DNA of 64,000 bases, taken from NCBI GenBank assembly GCA_946413815.1, contig CAMKMD010000008.1, positions 23,927 through 87,926 on the forward strand. The letters are read 5' to 3'. The stretch's first letter is position 1; the number at the start of each line of letters is the position of its first letter. The notes below the pieces were generated by a model. It searched no databases. It worked only from the letters and a program-made list of their open reading frames with translations, and was not told where the DNA came from. Positions 6,667-15,996 of the stretch are shown here, piece by piece. Source of the stretch: an uncultured Ruminococcus sp. Its GTDB lineage: Bacteria > Bacillota > Clostridia > Oscillospirales > Ruminococcaceae. A program made the position numbers and the translations under genes.

Positions 6667-9360
6667 ATGAGTTCCGGAAAAATAAGGGATCTTTTATACA
6701 GCAATGAAAGAAATCTGCGTGAGCGGCTTTTTATGGTCATCACCTTTCTGACTGCTGCTGCATGGCTCGTTACTCTTGTCGGCAAGGTCATTGCAGGTGC
6801 GCCGACGGCCTGTATAATCGGCATAGCCGCTGCGACTGCCCTGATAATCGCTGTTATGGTGTATGCTGTGCGTTCGGATACAGTACAACGCTGGGCTGTC
6901 TTCGTGTCGGTCATAGTATCTCTTGCGTTCCCGCTTCACTCCTTCCTGAGGGGCGGCGGCACTCACGGTGATGCGCCCCTGTGGTTCCTGTTCGGCGTAT
7001 TCTTCATAAACGTCTGCCTGATGGGAAAGAAAAGGGTATTCTTACTTGTTGTTGAATGTATGGAGGCTCTTTTTTGCTGGTACATCTCCTGGAAACTTCC
7101 CGGACTGGTGTATGATGACCCTGAGGCTTCGGAGCATTTCCTGTCCTTCATAGCACTGTTTCTTGCAAGCGCCGTTATATGCATCATGACAGAGGTCAGC
7201 AACAGATTCTATATCCATGAGGTCAAACTCTCTGTTGACCAGAAGAAGGAGATAGAGGCTCTTAACGAGGCGCAGAATCACTTTTTCTCGAGTATGAGCC
7301 ACGAGATAAGGACGCCTATCAATACCATAATCGCCCTTAATGAGATGATACTCCGGGAGAACATCTCGGATGAGGTGGCGGAGGACGCTGTGAATATACA
7401 GTCCGCCAGCAATATGCTGCTTCATCTTATCAATGATATACTTGATATGTCGAAGTTCGCATCAGGACAGATGAAGCTTTCTCCCACAACCTATAATCCC
7501 GGGGATATGCTCTCGGAAATTGTCGGTATGCTCTGGATAAGGGCAAAGGAGAAAAACCTTGACTTTCAGGTCAATGTATCGCCGGAGCTCCCTGCAGAGC
7601 TTTTGGGCGACGAGATAAGGATAAAGCAGATACTTATTAACGTGCTCAATAACGCTATCAAGTATACTCCCGAGGGCTCGGTGTCACTTTCCATACAGCC
7701 GGGCGAGGAAAGCAACGGAGTAATGAACGTTATCTATTCCGTAAGTGATACGGGCATAGGTATCAAGAAGGAGAACATACCCTACCTCTTCACTGCCTTC
7801 CGGCGTGTGGACGAGGATAAGAACCGCCATATCGAGGGAACAGGCCTCGGCCTTTCAATTGTAAAGCAGTTCGTTGACCTTATGGGCGGAAGGATTACCG
7901 TAAACAGCATATATACCAAGGGCTCAACCTTTATCATCGAGATACCTCAGAAGGTTACCGGCAAGCAGAATATCGGCGAGATAAAGCTTGACAGTCTCTC
8001 AGGTCTCAGCAAGAGAAGAGAACATATCTCAGGCTTTGAAGCACCTGATGCAAGGATACTTGTAGTTGACGACAATGCCTCAAATCTCCTTGTTGTTTCA
8101 AAGCTGCTGAGAGAAACGAAGGTACGGACTGATACAGTATCCAGCGGAGAGGAGGCACTGAAACGGACGCTCAGCACCCGCTATCATGTAATCTTCATGG
8201 ATCATCTTATGCCAAATATGGACGGCATCGAGTGCCTGAAGGCCATACGCTCACAGATAGGCGGACTTTGCAGGGATTCAAAGATCGTTGCCCTGACGGC
8301 AAATGCCGGGGGCGACAGCAAGGCACTCTATGAAAAGGCGGGCTTTGACGGCTATCTTACCAAGCCTATAACCGGCGATATCCTGGAGAGAGAGCTCTAC
8401 AGGCTGCTCCCGAGCGAGCTTACCTTCACCAGGGGGGATGCTGAGGATATACTTAAAGAGACGGTCTCATGGATGAACAAGGGAGAGAGGAAGAAGACTG
8501 TCGTTATCACAACCGAGAGCGTTGCAGATCTTCCTCAGGAAATTACTGAGCGATATGGCGTTGCAGTCCTTCCGCATCTTGTACGTACAGCTGAGGGCAG
8601 TTTCCTTGACGGCGTGGAGATCGAGACAAAGGGAATGCTCGACTATATGCAGGATATATCCCGCAAGGTTGAGACAAGGGCACCGGATGTGCAGACTGTT
8701 GAGTCGTTCTTTGCCAAGCAGCTCACTGCTGCGAATAATATCATCCACATATCAATATCGAGCAAGCTTGCCAACAGCGGATGCCCTATCGCACAGGAGG
8801 CAGCAAAGGCTTTCAATAACGTAACTGTTATAGACTCCGGCCATCTTTCCAGCGGTCAGGGACTCATGGTCATAGAAGCCTGTCGGCTTGTGGAAGAGGG
8901 AAGGAGCCCTGAGGAGATAACAGAGCATCTTGAGAAACTCAAAAACAGGATACACTCAAGCTTCGTTGTTGACAGCCTTGACTTCCTTGCGAGAGCGGAC
9001 CAGGTGTCAGAGGGCATGGCTGCTCTGACAAAGGCACTTATGGCAAGGCCTGTGCTTGTACTCAGACACGGACGCATAGGTGTCGGAAAAGTCTACTTTG
9101 GTGCGCGTGAGATGGTATGGAAGCGTTATATCAGGAGCGTACTGCGCAAGCCTGCATCTATTGACAACAGGGTGCTCTTTGTCACCTATGTGGGACTTTC
9201 CAAGCGTGACATGAAATGGATAAGGCAGCAGGTTGAGAAGTACGCTAAATTCGAAACCATCTACTTCCAGAAGGCATCGCCGGTAATAGCAATGAACTGC
9301 GGCCCCGGTACTTTCGGACTTCTTGTCAGGGAGGCGGATCCGCACACACTGGGAGAATAA
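6667..9360 (+). CDS. Hybrid sensor histidine kinase fused to a C-terminal DegV (fatty-acid-binding) domain
   Basis: I place the start at 6667 (GAGGAG seven bases upstream); an earlier in-frame codon at 6640 lies inside the previous gene. The 897-residue protein has five or six membrane segments (about 20-180), a HisKA motif FSSMSHEIRTPIN (His212), an HATPase (DTGIGI, GTGLGLSI), a receiver (about 460-580, phospho-Asp in FMDHLMPNMDG) and, from about 611 to the end, a complete DegV domain (TTESVADLP, ISISSKLANSG, VTVIDSGHLSSGQG, C-terminal GPGTFGLLV). DegV/FakB proteins bind long-chain fatty acids. The usual TSQPS loop reads TRAPD here, so ligand chemistry may differ. No stop or frameshift separates the two halves. 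Confidence 0.9.
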   Translation: MSSGKIRDLLYSNERNLRERLFMVITFLTAAAWLVTLVGKVIAGAPTACIIGIAAATALIIAVMVYAVRSDTVQRWAVFVSVIVSLAFPLHSFLRGGGTHGDAPLWFLFGVFFINVCLMGKKRVFLLVVECMEALFCWYISWKLPGLVYDDPEASEHFLSFIALFLASAVICIMTEVSNRFYIHEVKLSVDQKKEIEALNEAQNHFFSSMSHEIRTPINTIIALNEMILRENISDEVAEDAVNIQSASNMLLHLINDILDMSKFASGQMKLSPTTYNPGDMLSEIVGMLWIRAKEKNLDFQVNVSPELPAELLGDEIRIKQILINVLNNAIKYTPEGSVSLSIQPGEESNGVMNVIYSVSDTGIGIKKENIPYLFTAFRRVDEDKNRHIEGTGLGLSIVKQFVDLMGGRITVNSIYTKGSTFIIEIPQKVTGKQNIGEIKLDSLSGLSKRREHISGFEAPDARILVVDDNASNLLVVSKLLRETKVRTDTVSSGEEALKRTLSTRYHVIFMDHLMPNMDGIECLKAIRSQIGGLCRDSKIVALTANAGGDSKALYEKAGFDGYLTKPITGDILERELYRLLPSELTFTRGDAEDILKETVSWMNKGERKKTVVITTESVADLPQEITERYGVAVLPHLVRTAEGSFLDGVEIETKGMLDYMQDISRKVETRAPDVQTVESFFAKQLTAANNIIHISISSKLANSGCPIAQEAAKAFNNVTVIDSGHLSSGQGLMVIEACRLVEEGRSPEEITEHLEKLKNRIHSSFVVDSLDFLARADQVSEGMAALTKALMARPVLVLRHGRIGVGKVYFGAREMVWKRYIRSVLRKPASIDNRVLFVTYVGLSKRDMKWIRQQVEKYAKFETIYFQKASPVIAMNCGPGTFGLLVREADPHTLGE

Positions 9361-9424
9361 GAACTGGCACGATACTGGCAACAACTGTGACCTTATAAAT
9401 CGCTTGTATCTGTGATTAAACATC

Positions 9425-9465
9425 AAGGCCGGAGAACAGCAGGATGCTGATTTCCGGCCTTTTGT
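9425..9465 (+). terminator. Terminator of the signalling operon
   Basis: AAGGCCGGA (9425-9433) pairs with TCCGGCCTT (9453-9461), with an inner AGCA/TGCT pairing, followed by TTTTG. Confidence 0.85.
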
Positions 9466-9520
9466 GTTGCAAATCGATATGGGTGTACGTGATAGAAGAA
9501 TGAAAACGGTGGTTAAATTC

Positions 9521-9549
9521 TTGACAAACTTTCGTTAATGTGCTATAAT
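9521..9549 (+). promoter_or_regulatory. Consensus sigma-A promoter of the ABC transporter gene
   Basis: Perfect TTGACA (9521-9526), 17-base spacer, perfect TATAAT (9544-9549). Strong constitutive-type promoter. Confidence 0.88.
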
Positions 9550-9610
9550 CATGACGGACATAATTGTGCAGTTTCAATAGATGAATGTATTGTTATAAGG
9601 GGTGGAAACT

Positions 9611-12580
9611 ATGCTGCAATTAAAGGATATCATAAAGACGTACGGAAACGGGGATAACACTGTAAAGGCGCTTAACGGAGTGAGCATAACCTTCCGGGAG
9701 AATGAGTTCGTTGCTATACTCGGTCATTCCGGCTGCGGAAAGACTACGCTGCTCAACATCATCGGCGGCCTTGACCATTACACTTCCGGCGACCTGATAA
9801 TCAACGGGGTATCAACAAAGAAGTACCGGGACCGTGACTGGGATGCCTACCGCAATCATTCCATAGGCTTCATTTTCCAGAGCTACAATCTTATACCGCA
9901 TCAGACAGTGCTTTCAAATGTCGAGCTTGCTCTTACGATATCCGGTGTATCGAGATCGGAGCGCAGGAAACGTGCAAAGGAGGCTCTTGAAAAGGTGGGC
10001 CTCGGAGATCAGCTCCACAAGAAGCCAAATCAGATGTCCGGCGGACAGATGCAGCGTGTGGCTATCGCCCGTGCGCTGATAAACGATCCGGATATACTTC
10101 TTGCTGATGAGCCGACAGGTGCCCTTGACAGTGAGACCAGCATACAGGTAATGGAGCTGCTCAAGGAGATAGCTGCCGATAAGCTCGTTATCATGGTAAC
10201 CCATAATCCGGAGCTTGCAGAACAGTATGCGACCCGTATCGTCCGTATCAAGGACGGACAGCTCACTGCGGACAGCGATCCCTATGAGCCTGAGAAGGAA
10301 GAGGAAACAAAGCAGGAGAAGAAAAAGAGAGTTTCCATGTCCTTCGGTACTGCTCTCTCCCTCTCCATGAACAACCTTATGACCAAGAAGGGCAGGACGC
10401 TCCTGACAGCCTTTGCAGGATCCATAGGTATCATAGGCATAGCCCTGATACTTGCCCTTTCCACCGGTATCAACGACTATATCGATCAGGTGCAGGAGGA
10501 GACGCTTTCTTCCTATCCGCTGCAGATCTACCGTGAGAATGCAGATACCTCCGGCATGATAGAGGCCCTGATGCAGAACCAGAAGGACTATGAGAACAAG
10601 GAATTCAGGGACGATACTGTATACGCCAATACAGCGGTATACGATATGTTCAACTCCTTCAATTCCGCCGCCAAGCAGATAAACAATATGAAGGACTTCA
10701 AGGAGTTCCTTGAAACTGACAGCGTTATCGCAGAAAAGGCAAGTGCCATATCCTACAACTACGACCTGAAGATGCCTATATTCACGAAGACTCCCTCCGG
10801 CGAGATAATCAAGGCGGACTTCATGGATATGTACAGCCGTGCTCTCGGCGTTAACGGTACAGATTACATGAACATGGCCATGAACAGTCCTATGGCCGGA
10901 AGTCAGGAAATGACAGCATGGGGCCTGAGCGTATTCGAGCAGCTCCTGCCCGGTTCTGACGGCGACCCGGTGAACGGACTTATCCGCGATCAGTATGAGG
11001 TCGTTGACGGCAGATGGCCTGAGGAATACGACGAGGCTGTTGTAGTCCTCACCAAGAACAACGAGATCCCTGATATAATTGTATACGCCATGGGACTCAA
11101 GGATACAGACGAGTTTTCCGAGAACCTGAAGGCCGCCATGAACGGCGATGTCATTGAGAGCTACGGTCAGGTGGAATGGAGCTTTGACGAGATAAAGGAT
11201 AAGAAGCTGAGAATGATACTTCCCTGTGAGTACTATCAGAAGGTAGAATCAGGCGAGGGCTGCGTTGACCTGTCATCCACGGAAACAGGACTTGATTATC
11301 TGTTCAGCTCTGATGATATAGGAACAGATATAAAGATAGTAGGCTTTATACGTCCCGGTGAGGATGTAAAGACTCCCATGATAAAGGGCTATATCGGCTA
11401 TACCAACAAACTCACAGAGTACGTCATAGATACCACATCAGAAAGCGAGCTTGTAAAGAAGCAGATCGCAGATGAAGATACAGACGTGCTCACAGGCACG
11501 CGCTTCCTGACAGACGAGTATCAGGGACCCTCCGACAGTGAGAAAATAGATTCCGCAAAGAATTATATAAAGTCTGCCGATACCGAACAGCGTGCAGAGC
11601 TCTACCGCTTCATCGTATCACAGCCAGACCCGGAACAGCTCAGCCTGCAGCTTGAAGCAGCTATGGCGGATTTCGACCGTGATGCCTTTGTAAAGCAGGT
11701 GACCGAGAGCTATTCACAGGAGCTGGGCGTTGATCCCTCACAGGTGCTTTCATATATCGACCAGCTCAGTGATGAGGAGCTGACAGACTATGCACGTCAG
11801 GCGATAACCGAGCAGATAACACAGCAATACGCTCAGGCAGCTGCGGAACAGACAGCATCTGTGCCGAATGACAAGCTTTCAGAAATGCTCGATGCACTGC
11901 CGCTTACAGATGAGCTCTATATAGCAGTCTGCGAAGAGTTTACACCTCCTCAGGTCTCTGACTCTTCATACGAGGATAATCTGAAACTTCTGGGAGTTGC
12001 GGACGAGGACGATCCCTCGGGCATTAATCTCTATGCAAGTACATTTGAGGATAAGGATGATATCGCAGATGCGATCACACGCTACAACGATTCTAAGGAA
12101 AAGGAAAGCGATGTCATCCACTACACCGACTACGTTGCTCTCCTCATGTCCTCAGTGACAGGCATCATCAGCGGTATCTCCTATCTGCTGATAGCCTTTG
12201 TAGGCATCTCCCTTGTGGTATCCTCCATAATGATAGGTATCATCACCTATATCTCCGTACTGGAGCGCACCCGCGAGATAGGAATACTCAGAGCCATTGG
12301 CGCCTCCAAGAAGAACGTATCAACGGTATTCAATGCTGAGACTCTTCTCGTCGGACTTGTTGCAGGACTTATCGGCATAGGTGTATCGCTGCTGCTGACC
12401 ATACCGATAAACTACATCATCCACACTCTCACAAGCCTTGATACCCTTGAGGCGAGACTTCCTGTGGAGGGCGCAGTCATCCTCGTTGCCATAAGCATGA
12501 TACTGACGCTTATCGCAGGACTTATCCCGTCAAGACTTGCAGCAAAGAAAGACCCTGTTGAAGCACTCAGGACTGAATAA
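9611..12580 (+). CDS. ABC transporter, ATPase fused to FtsX-type permease (MacB/YknYZ-like)
   Basis: The start at 9611 follows AAGGGG; an in-frame GTG at 9602 overlaps that site. The 989-residue protein begins with an ABC ATPase (Walker A GHSGCGKTT, Q-loop FQSYNLIPH, signature MSGGQMQ, Walker B ILLADEPTGALD). A first membrane helix lies near 260-285, then an extracellular region of about 550 residues, then three C-terminal helices with the FtsX signature (LERTREIGILRAIGASKKNV). This is the mechanotransmission class, which expels peptides, drives envelope enzymes or senses envelope stress rather than importing. ATPase and permease in one chain is MacB-like. It is monocistronic with its own strong promoter and terminator. 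Substrate unknown. Confidence 0.9.
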   Translation: MLQLKDIIKTYGNGDNTVKALNGVSITFRENEFVAILGHSGCGKTTLLNIIGGLDHYTSGDLIINGVSTKKYRDRDWDAYRNHSIGFIFQSYNLIPHQTVLSNVELALTISGVSRSERRKRAKEALEKVGLGDQLHKKPNQMSGGQMQRVAIARALINDPDILLADEPTGALDSETSIQVMELLKEIAADKLVIMVTHNPELAEQYATRIVRIKDGQLTADSDPYEPEKEEETKQEKKKRVSMSFGTALSLSMNNLMTKKGRTLLTAFAGSIGIIGIALILALSTGINDYIDQVQEETLSSYPLQIYRENADTSGMIEALMQNQKDYENKEFRDDTVYANTAVYDMFNSFNSAAKQINNMKDFKEFLETDSVIAEKASAISYNYDLKMPIFTKTPSGEIIKADFMDMYSRALGVNGTDYMNMAMNSPMAGSQEMTAWGLSVFEQLLPGSDGDPVNGLIRDQYEVVDGRWPEEYDEAVVVLTKNNEIPDIIVYAMGLKDTDEFSENLKAAMNGDVIESYGQVEWSFDEIKDKKLRMILPCEYYQKVESGEGCVDLSSTETGLDYLFSSDDIGTDIKIVGFIRPGEDVKTPMIKGYIGYTNKLTEYVIDTTSESELVKKQIADEDTDVLTGTRFLTDEYQGPSDSEKIDSAKNYIKSADTEQRAELYRFIVSQPDPEQLSLQLEAAMADFDRDAFVKQVTESYSQELGVDPSQVLSYIDQLSDEELTDYARQAITEQITQQYAQAAAEQTASVPNDKLSEMLDALPLTDELYIAVCEEFTPPQVSDSSYEDNLKLLGVADEDDPSGINLYASTFEDKDDIADAITRYNDSKEKESDVIHYTDYVALLMSSVTGIISGISYLLIAFVGISLVVSSIMIGIITYISVLERTREIGILRAIGASKKNVSTVFNAETLLVGLVAGLIGIGVSLLLTIPINYIIHTLTSLDTLEARLPVEGAVILVAISMILTLIAGLIPSRLAAKKDPVEALRTE

Positions 12581-12590
12581 GCATAAAAGA

Positions 12591-12620
12591 AGCCATAGCA
12601 TCATAAAAGATGCTATGGCT
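12591..12620. terminator. Bidirectional terminator between the ABC gene and the riboflavin operon
   Basis: A perfect 12-base-pair stem (AGCCATAGCATC / GATGCTATGGCT) with loop ATAAAA. It is flanked by T-rich sequence on both strands and serves both convergent transcripts. Confidence 0.9.
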
Positions 12621-12631
12621 TTATTGTTATG

Positions 12632-14233
12632 TCAAAGGCTGTTCAGATAACGTCTGATATCATCGTACAGGCTGTTGATATATTCATCTGAGAATATGTC
12701 AGGGAATCCGTCCCCGGCGAGTGCCTCCCGCAGCCGGACGTTCTGATCATTGGCAGGTATCCTTGCCAGCTTTGAATACTTTTCAATCGCGGTCTGCGGA
12801 TCGTTGAGTACGTCATCAAAGAGATCCAGGGCGGCAAGTGCAGAAACTCCGTAGCTGATGTAATATCCCGGGTAAACGAATATGTGGTCTATATAGTAGA
12901 AGGGGAAATCACGTGCATATCCGCCCATGATATCATTGTAGCAGCGTATTACGTCTTCCGGTGTGTAGGTATCTCTGTTTTTCAGCACAGTGTATTCAAA
13001 CTCGCCTACAAGGAATCCTGATTCGATGGCAAAGAGCAGGTTTGAGAGCTGATCTAGACGCATGGCGTCTGCCTTTTTCCCGTAGATCTCATCATAGAAC
13101 TGCATGAAGAGCAGCTCCATTCCCTGAGACTGTATTTCAGCGATATCGTTATTTGAAACTACGGAGTATATAGGCGTCTTGTCAAAGTGTCCTGCATGGT
13201 AGTGTCCGAATTCGTGTACAGCCGTTCTGAAATTGTCGTCATTGTCATCACAGTATATATATACTAGATAATCATCGGACAGGGGAAGGGCGGCGGTATA
13301 CGAACCGTCATAGCAGTCATCGCCCTTTGCAGTATAACAGTGTCCGGTCTCGATGATACGACTTGCTGATTCAGCGATCTCCGGAGACAGCCTTTCGGCG
13401 TACTCCTGAATGGTGCTGAAAAGCTTATCCGGTTTTATATCTGACCTGCGCAGGAATCCGTAGTCTGCTTTATCGAAGTATTTTCTGTTAACGTCATCAG
13501 AGATGAGAAGCAGGTTCCTGCGTACTGATCTTCCGACCTCGATTATCTCCTCGGGAGTATAGTCGCGGTAGTATTCATCGTAGAAGGTATCGGCATCGTA
13601 CTCTGAAAGGATGTCAAGGTATATCTCAGCACATTTCAGGTTTTTCTCACTGTCGGAGAGCTTGTCGTTATCCCGTATCTCGTAGTACTTATCGGAGCGC
13701 TCGTCGATAAGCTCATAATCGACTTTTGTATAGCCTTCAAGTCTTTTCAGACTGAGGGAAGGAGCATTGTAGTAATCAAGAAAGTCTTCGTTGATATAGT
13801 CGGAGAAAAGATCAGAGTATTCCTCTGAAGCATAGCCGTGACTAAGCGCATAGGTGACAGCTTCGTACACGAGTGAATAGGTGAGGGCGCAGTCGTCATA
13901 TTCCTGCTCTGCCTTTTCATTGTACCAGTCAAGGCAGTAGTTGAGATGGGACATAGTGTATGCCTCGTAGGCAAGTGCGACCGAATGAAAGAGGTTTTCC
14001 GTATCTTCCTTTATCATATCCTCGTTGTCGGGGATCCTGAGGTCATCAAGAAGCTTCTCCGCCTGGCTGTTTACTTCATCCATGTCAGCCTTTTCATATC
14101 CCTTGTTCCGCTCTTCTTCGTCATCACGGGACTGCGACGGGAATAAAGGCTGTGAATGGTCACGGAAGGAGCAGGAGCCGGCTGAGATCAGCATCAGGGA
14201 TGCTAATAAAGCTGTAAAGATACGTCTTTTCAT
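12632..14233 (-). CDS. Lipoprotein with M3-like (PepF-type) zinc peptidase motif
   Basis: The 533-residue product starts MKRRIFTALLASLM and has a lipobox ending SAGSC (Cys about 20), so it is probably tethered outside the membrane. A gluzincin signature is visible: VHEFGHYHAGH (HExxH), then DIAEIQSQGMELL some 20 residues later, which matches the third-ligand motif of M3 oligopeptidases (VAEVASTFNE). Asp/Glu/Tyr content is high throughout. The ribosome site AAGGAGGG lies 10 bases upstream. It is the last gene of the riboflavin-operon strand, two bases from the HAD gene. Its link to flavin metabolism, if any, is not apparent. Peptidase activity is inferred from motifs only. Confidence 0.75.
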   Translation of the reverse strand: MKRRIFTALLASLMLISAGSCSFRDHSQPLFPSQSRDDEEERNKGYEKADMDEVNSQAEKLLDDLRIPDNEDMIKEDTENLFHSVALAYEAYTMSHLNYCLDWYNEKAEQEYDDCALTYSLVYEAVTYALSHGYASEEYSDLFSDYINEDFLDYYNAPSLSLKRLEGYTKVDYELIDERSDKYYEIRDNDKLSDSEKNLKCAEIYLDILSEYDADTFYDEYYRDYTPEEIIEVGRSVRRNLLLISDDVNRKYFDKADYGFLRRSDIKPDKLFSTIQEYAERLSPEIAESASRIIETGHCYTAKGDDCYDGSYTAALPLSDDYLVYIYCDDNDDNFRTAVHEFGHYHAGHFDKTPIYSVVSNNDIAEIQSQGMELLFMQFYDEIYGKKADAMRLDQLSNLLFAIESGFLVGEFEYTVLKNRDTYTPEDVIRCYNDIMGGYARDFPFYYIDHIFVYPGYYISYGVSALAALDLFDDVLNDPQTAIEKYSKLARIPANDQNVRLREALAGDGFPDIFSDEYINSLYDDIRRYLNSL

Positions 14234-14235
14234 AA

Positions 14236-14901
14236 TTATCCCTCCTTGCGGGAAAGAGAGGCGGCAGCTGTGGGTATCTGCCGGATATCGCTCACGATTA
14301 TATCAGCCTTGCTGAGTTCCTCCTCCGTGCCGTAGCCGTAAGCACAGCCGATGGAGGGCAGGCCGTTCCTGACAGCCATTTCTATATCATGAAATCTGTC
14401 TCCGATGGCTATAAGATCTTTGCTGTGCATCGGAGCTATCTTTCGCAGTATCTCATATTTGGGGATGAATCCGAATTCCTCGCAGCAGTAGAAGCTGTCG
14501 AAGAAGCGGCCGAGGCGGAATACACGTCTGTGGCGTTCGAGGTAATGGAAGCGGCAGTTGCTCAGGAATACAAGGCCGTAGCCTTCATCCCTGAGCTGAT
14601 TGAGAATCTCCTCTGCGTGCGGATACAGTGCGCCCTCGCCCCCTTCCACACGCTCAGCCATGTTCTCACCGAGCATGATACGCGCTTTTTCCCGTATCTC
14701 CGGGGCAAGGCCGGGCTGGAAATTGCTCCACATATCAGTTGAGTTGAAGCCGAGCCAGTAGCTTATCTCTGAGTCGGTATACTCCCTGTCCTCTATATAC
14801 CCCTTGTCCGAGAGCCATTTCATGGTATCGCGGAAGGCGGGGGCGTAGGTCAGCATGGAGTTATGAAGAGTGCCGTCGTAGTCAAATATGAGTTCAGTCA
14901 T
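14236..14901 (-). CDS. HAD-family phosphatase (candidate riboflavin-pathway phosphatase)
   Basis: The 221-residue HAD hydrolase shows motif I FDYDGTL (nucleophile Asp), motif II FLSNC, a motif III Lys near GFIPKYE and motif [13 protein letters not shown] cap insertion between motifs I and II is typical of phosphoglycolate-phosphatase-like members. The ATG at 14901 overlaps the end of ribH by eight bases, indicating translational coupling. Riboflavin synthesis needs a phosphatase that dephosphorylates 5-amino-6-ribitylaminouracil 5'-phosphate, a step done by HAD enzymes in Bacillus and E. coli, so this gene is a good candidate. That assignment is inference from context; a general sugar-phosphate role is possible. 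Confidence 0.8.
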   Translation of the reverse strand: MTELIFDYDGTLHNSMLTYAPAFRDTMKWLSDKGYIEDREYTDSEISYWLGFNSTDMWSNFQPGLAPEIREKARIMLGENMAERVEGGEGALYPHAEEILNQLRDEGYGLVFLSNCRFHYLERHRRVFRLGRFFDSFYCCEEFGFIPKYEILRKIAPMHSKDLIAIGDRFHDIEMAVRNGLPSIGCAYGYGTEEELSKADIIVSDIRQIPTAAASLSRKEG

Positions 14902-15361
14902 CAATAGCCTTTATGAGATTTATCATCTCTATAGCGCCCTCTGCACACTCGCTGCCCTTGTTTCCGGCCTTTGAGCCTGCTCTTTCGATTGCCTGCTCAA
15001 TGTTCTCTGTAGTGATAACGCCGAACATGACAGGGATATCGCTCTGGAGAGATACCTGTGCGATGCCCTTTGCTGCTTCGTTGCAGACAAGGTCATAGTG
15101 TGAGGTGCTGCCCCTGATGATGGCTCCGAGGCAGATAACTGCGTCATACTTGCCGGACTTGGCCATTTTAGAAGCTATGAGCGGGATCTCAAAAGCACCC
15201 GGTACCCATGCAACGTCAATGGAGTCATCGGATATACCGTGTCTTATGAGTGTATCAACTGCTCCTCCGAGGAGCTTTGAGGTGATGAACTCGTTGAATC
15301 TGGCAACAACTATGCCTATCCTTACTTCGCTGGGTATGAGTTTTCCTTCGTATGTTTTCAT
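14894..15361 (-). CDS. ribH: 6,7-dimethyl-8-ribityllumazine synthase
   Basis: The 155-residue protein has the full lumazine synthase pattern: [33 protein letters not shown] (with the phosphate loop and the catalytic His in this block), FGVITTEN, and a C-terminal [12 protein letters not shown]. It condenses 5-amino-6-ribitylaminouracil with 3,4-dihydroxy-2-butanone 4-phosphate, the penultimate step of riboflavin synthesis, and normally forms 60-mer or pentameric shells. An AAGGAG site precedes the start. It lies downstream of ribBA in the FMN-riboswitch operon. Confidence 0.96.
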   Translation of the reverse strand: MKTYEGKLIPSEVRIGIVVARFNEFITSKLLGGAVDTLIRHGISDDSIDVAWVPGAFEIPLIASKMAKSGKYDAVICLGAIIRGSTSHYDLVCNEAAKGIAQVSLQSDIPVMFGVITTENIEQAIERAGSKAGNKGSECAEGAIEMINLIKAIDD

Positions 15362-15399
15362 TTCTGATTTCTCCTTTATGGTTTATATTCGAGCGGACA

Positions 15400-15987
15400 T
15401 CAGCCGCTGTAAGGGCGGTGTATGTGAAATATCTCCTCAACAGCCTCAATGGAGCTGAGGTCGTTTCCGTGTACCTGTATGCGTATCACCCAGGGCATGA
15501 AATCTATGACACGCATGAATTCATGGTAGCCGAAGCTGGGGCGGAAATAACGCATTACTGCGCCTATTGCAGCTCCGTGGGAGGATATGACGGCATCGTC
15601 TCCGGGATTCTCACGGATAACGTCATTGATTCCGGTTATCATCCTCTCCTGAGTTTCGGCAAGACTTTCTCCGCCGGAACGCTTGTAGCTGAAGTCGTTC
15701 CACTGATGCAGGTTGAATTCCTCAAATTCATCGTCTCCGTGACCGCCCTCGCGTTCACGGAAGATAGTGTCCGTGATTATGGGAAGTCTCGTTATGCGTG
15801 AGAGGGGAGTGACTGTCTCTACCGCACGGGTATAGGGGCTTGAGTAGATGGAGTCTATACGCTTTCCGGACAAGAACTCCGCAAGCGCCTCCGCATCCTC
15901 CCTGCCTGTCTGCGTCAGCCTTCTTTTGGGATTGACCGGTTCACTGAAATCAGGCTCGCAGTGTCTTACAAGATATATCGTAGTCAT
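15400..15987 (-). CDS. Histidine phosphatase superfamily protein (phosphoglycerate mutase-like)
   Basis: A 195-residue branch 1 histidine phosphatase. The phospho-accepting His is in LVRHCEP, with Arg in SSPYTRAVET, the acid/base Glu in FREREGG and the second His in ISSHGAA. RHC replaces the usual RHG, a tolerated variation. Substrates in this family range from phosphoglycerates and alpha-ribazole phosphate to sugar phosphates. Its place between ribBA and ribH makes it a second candidate for the riboflavin-pathway phosphatase besides the HAD gene, but sequence alone cannot tell. Confidence 0.85.
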   Translation of the reverse strand: MTTIYLVRHCEPDFSEPVNPKRRLTQTGREDAEALAEFLSGKRIDSIYSSPYTRAVETVTPLSRITRLPIITDTIFREREGGHGDDEFEEFNLHQWNDFSYKRSGGESLAETQERMITGINDVIRENPGDDAVISSHGAAIGAVMRYFRPSFGYHEFMRVIDFMPWVIRIQVHGNDLSSIEAVEEIFHIHRPYSG

Positions 15988-15996
15988 GGAGCCTCC

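Noticed and set aside
9510..9527. A Rex-like 18-mer (TGGTTAAATTCTTGACAA) at the ABC transporter promoter
   Set aside because: It scores like the acn site, but the right half is simply the -35 box and the gene has no redox link; this also warns that the acn site needs testing.
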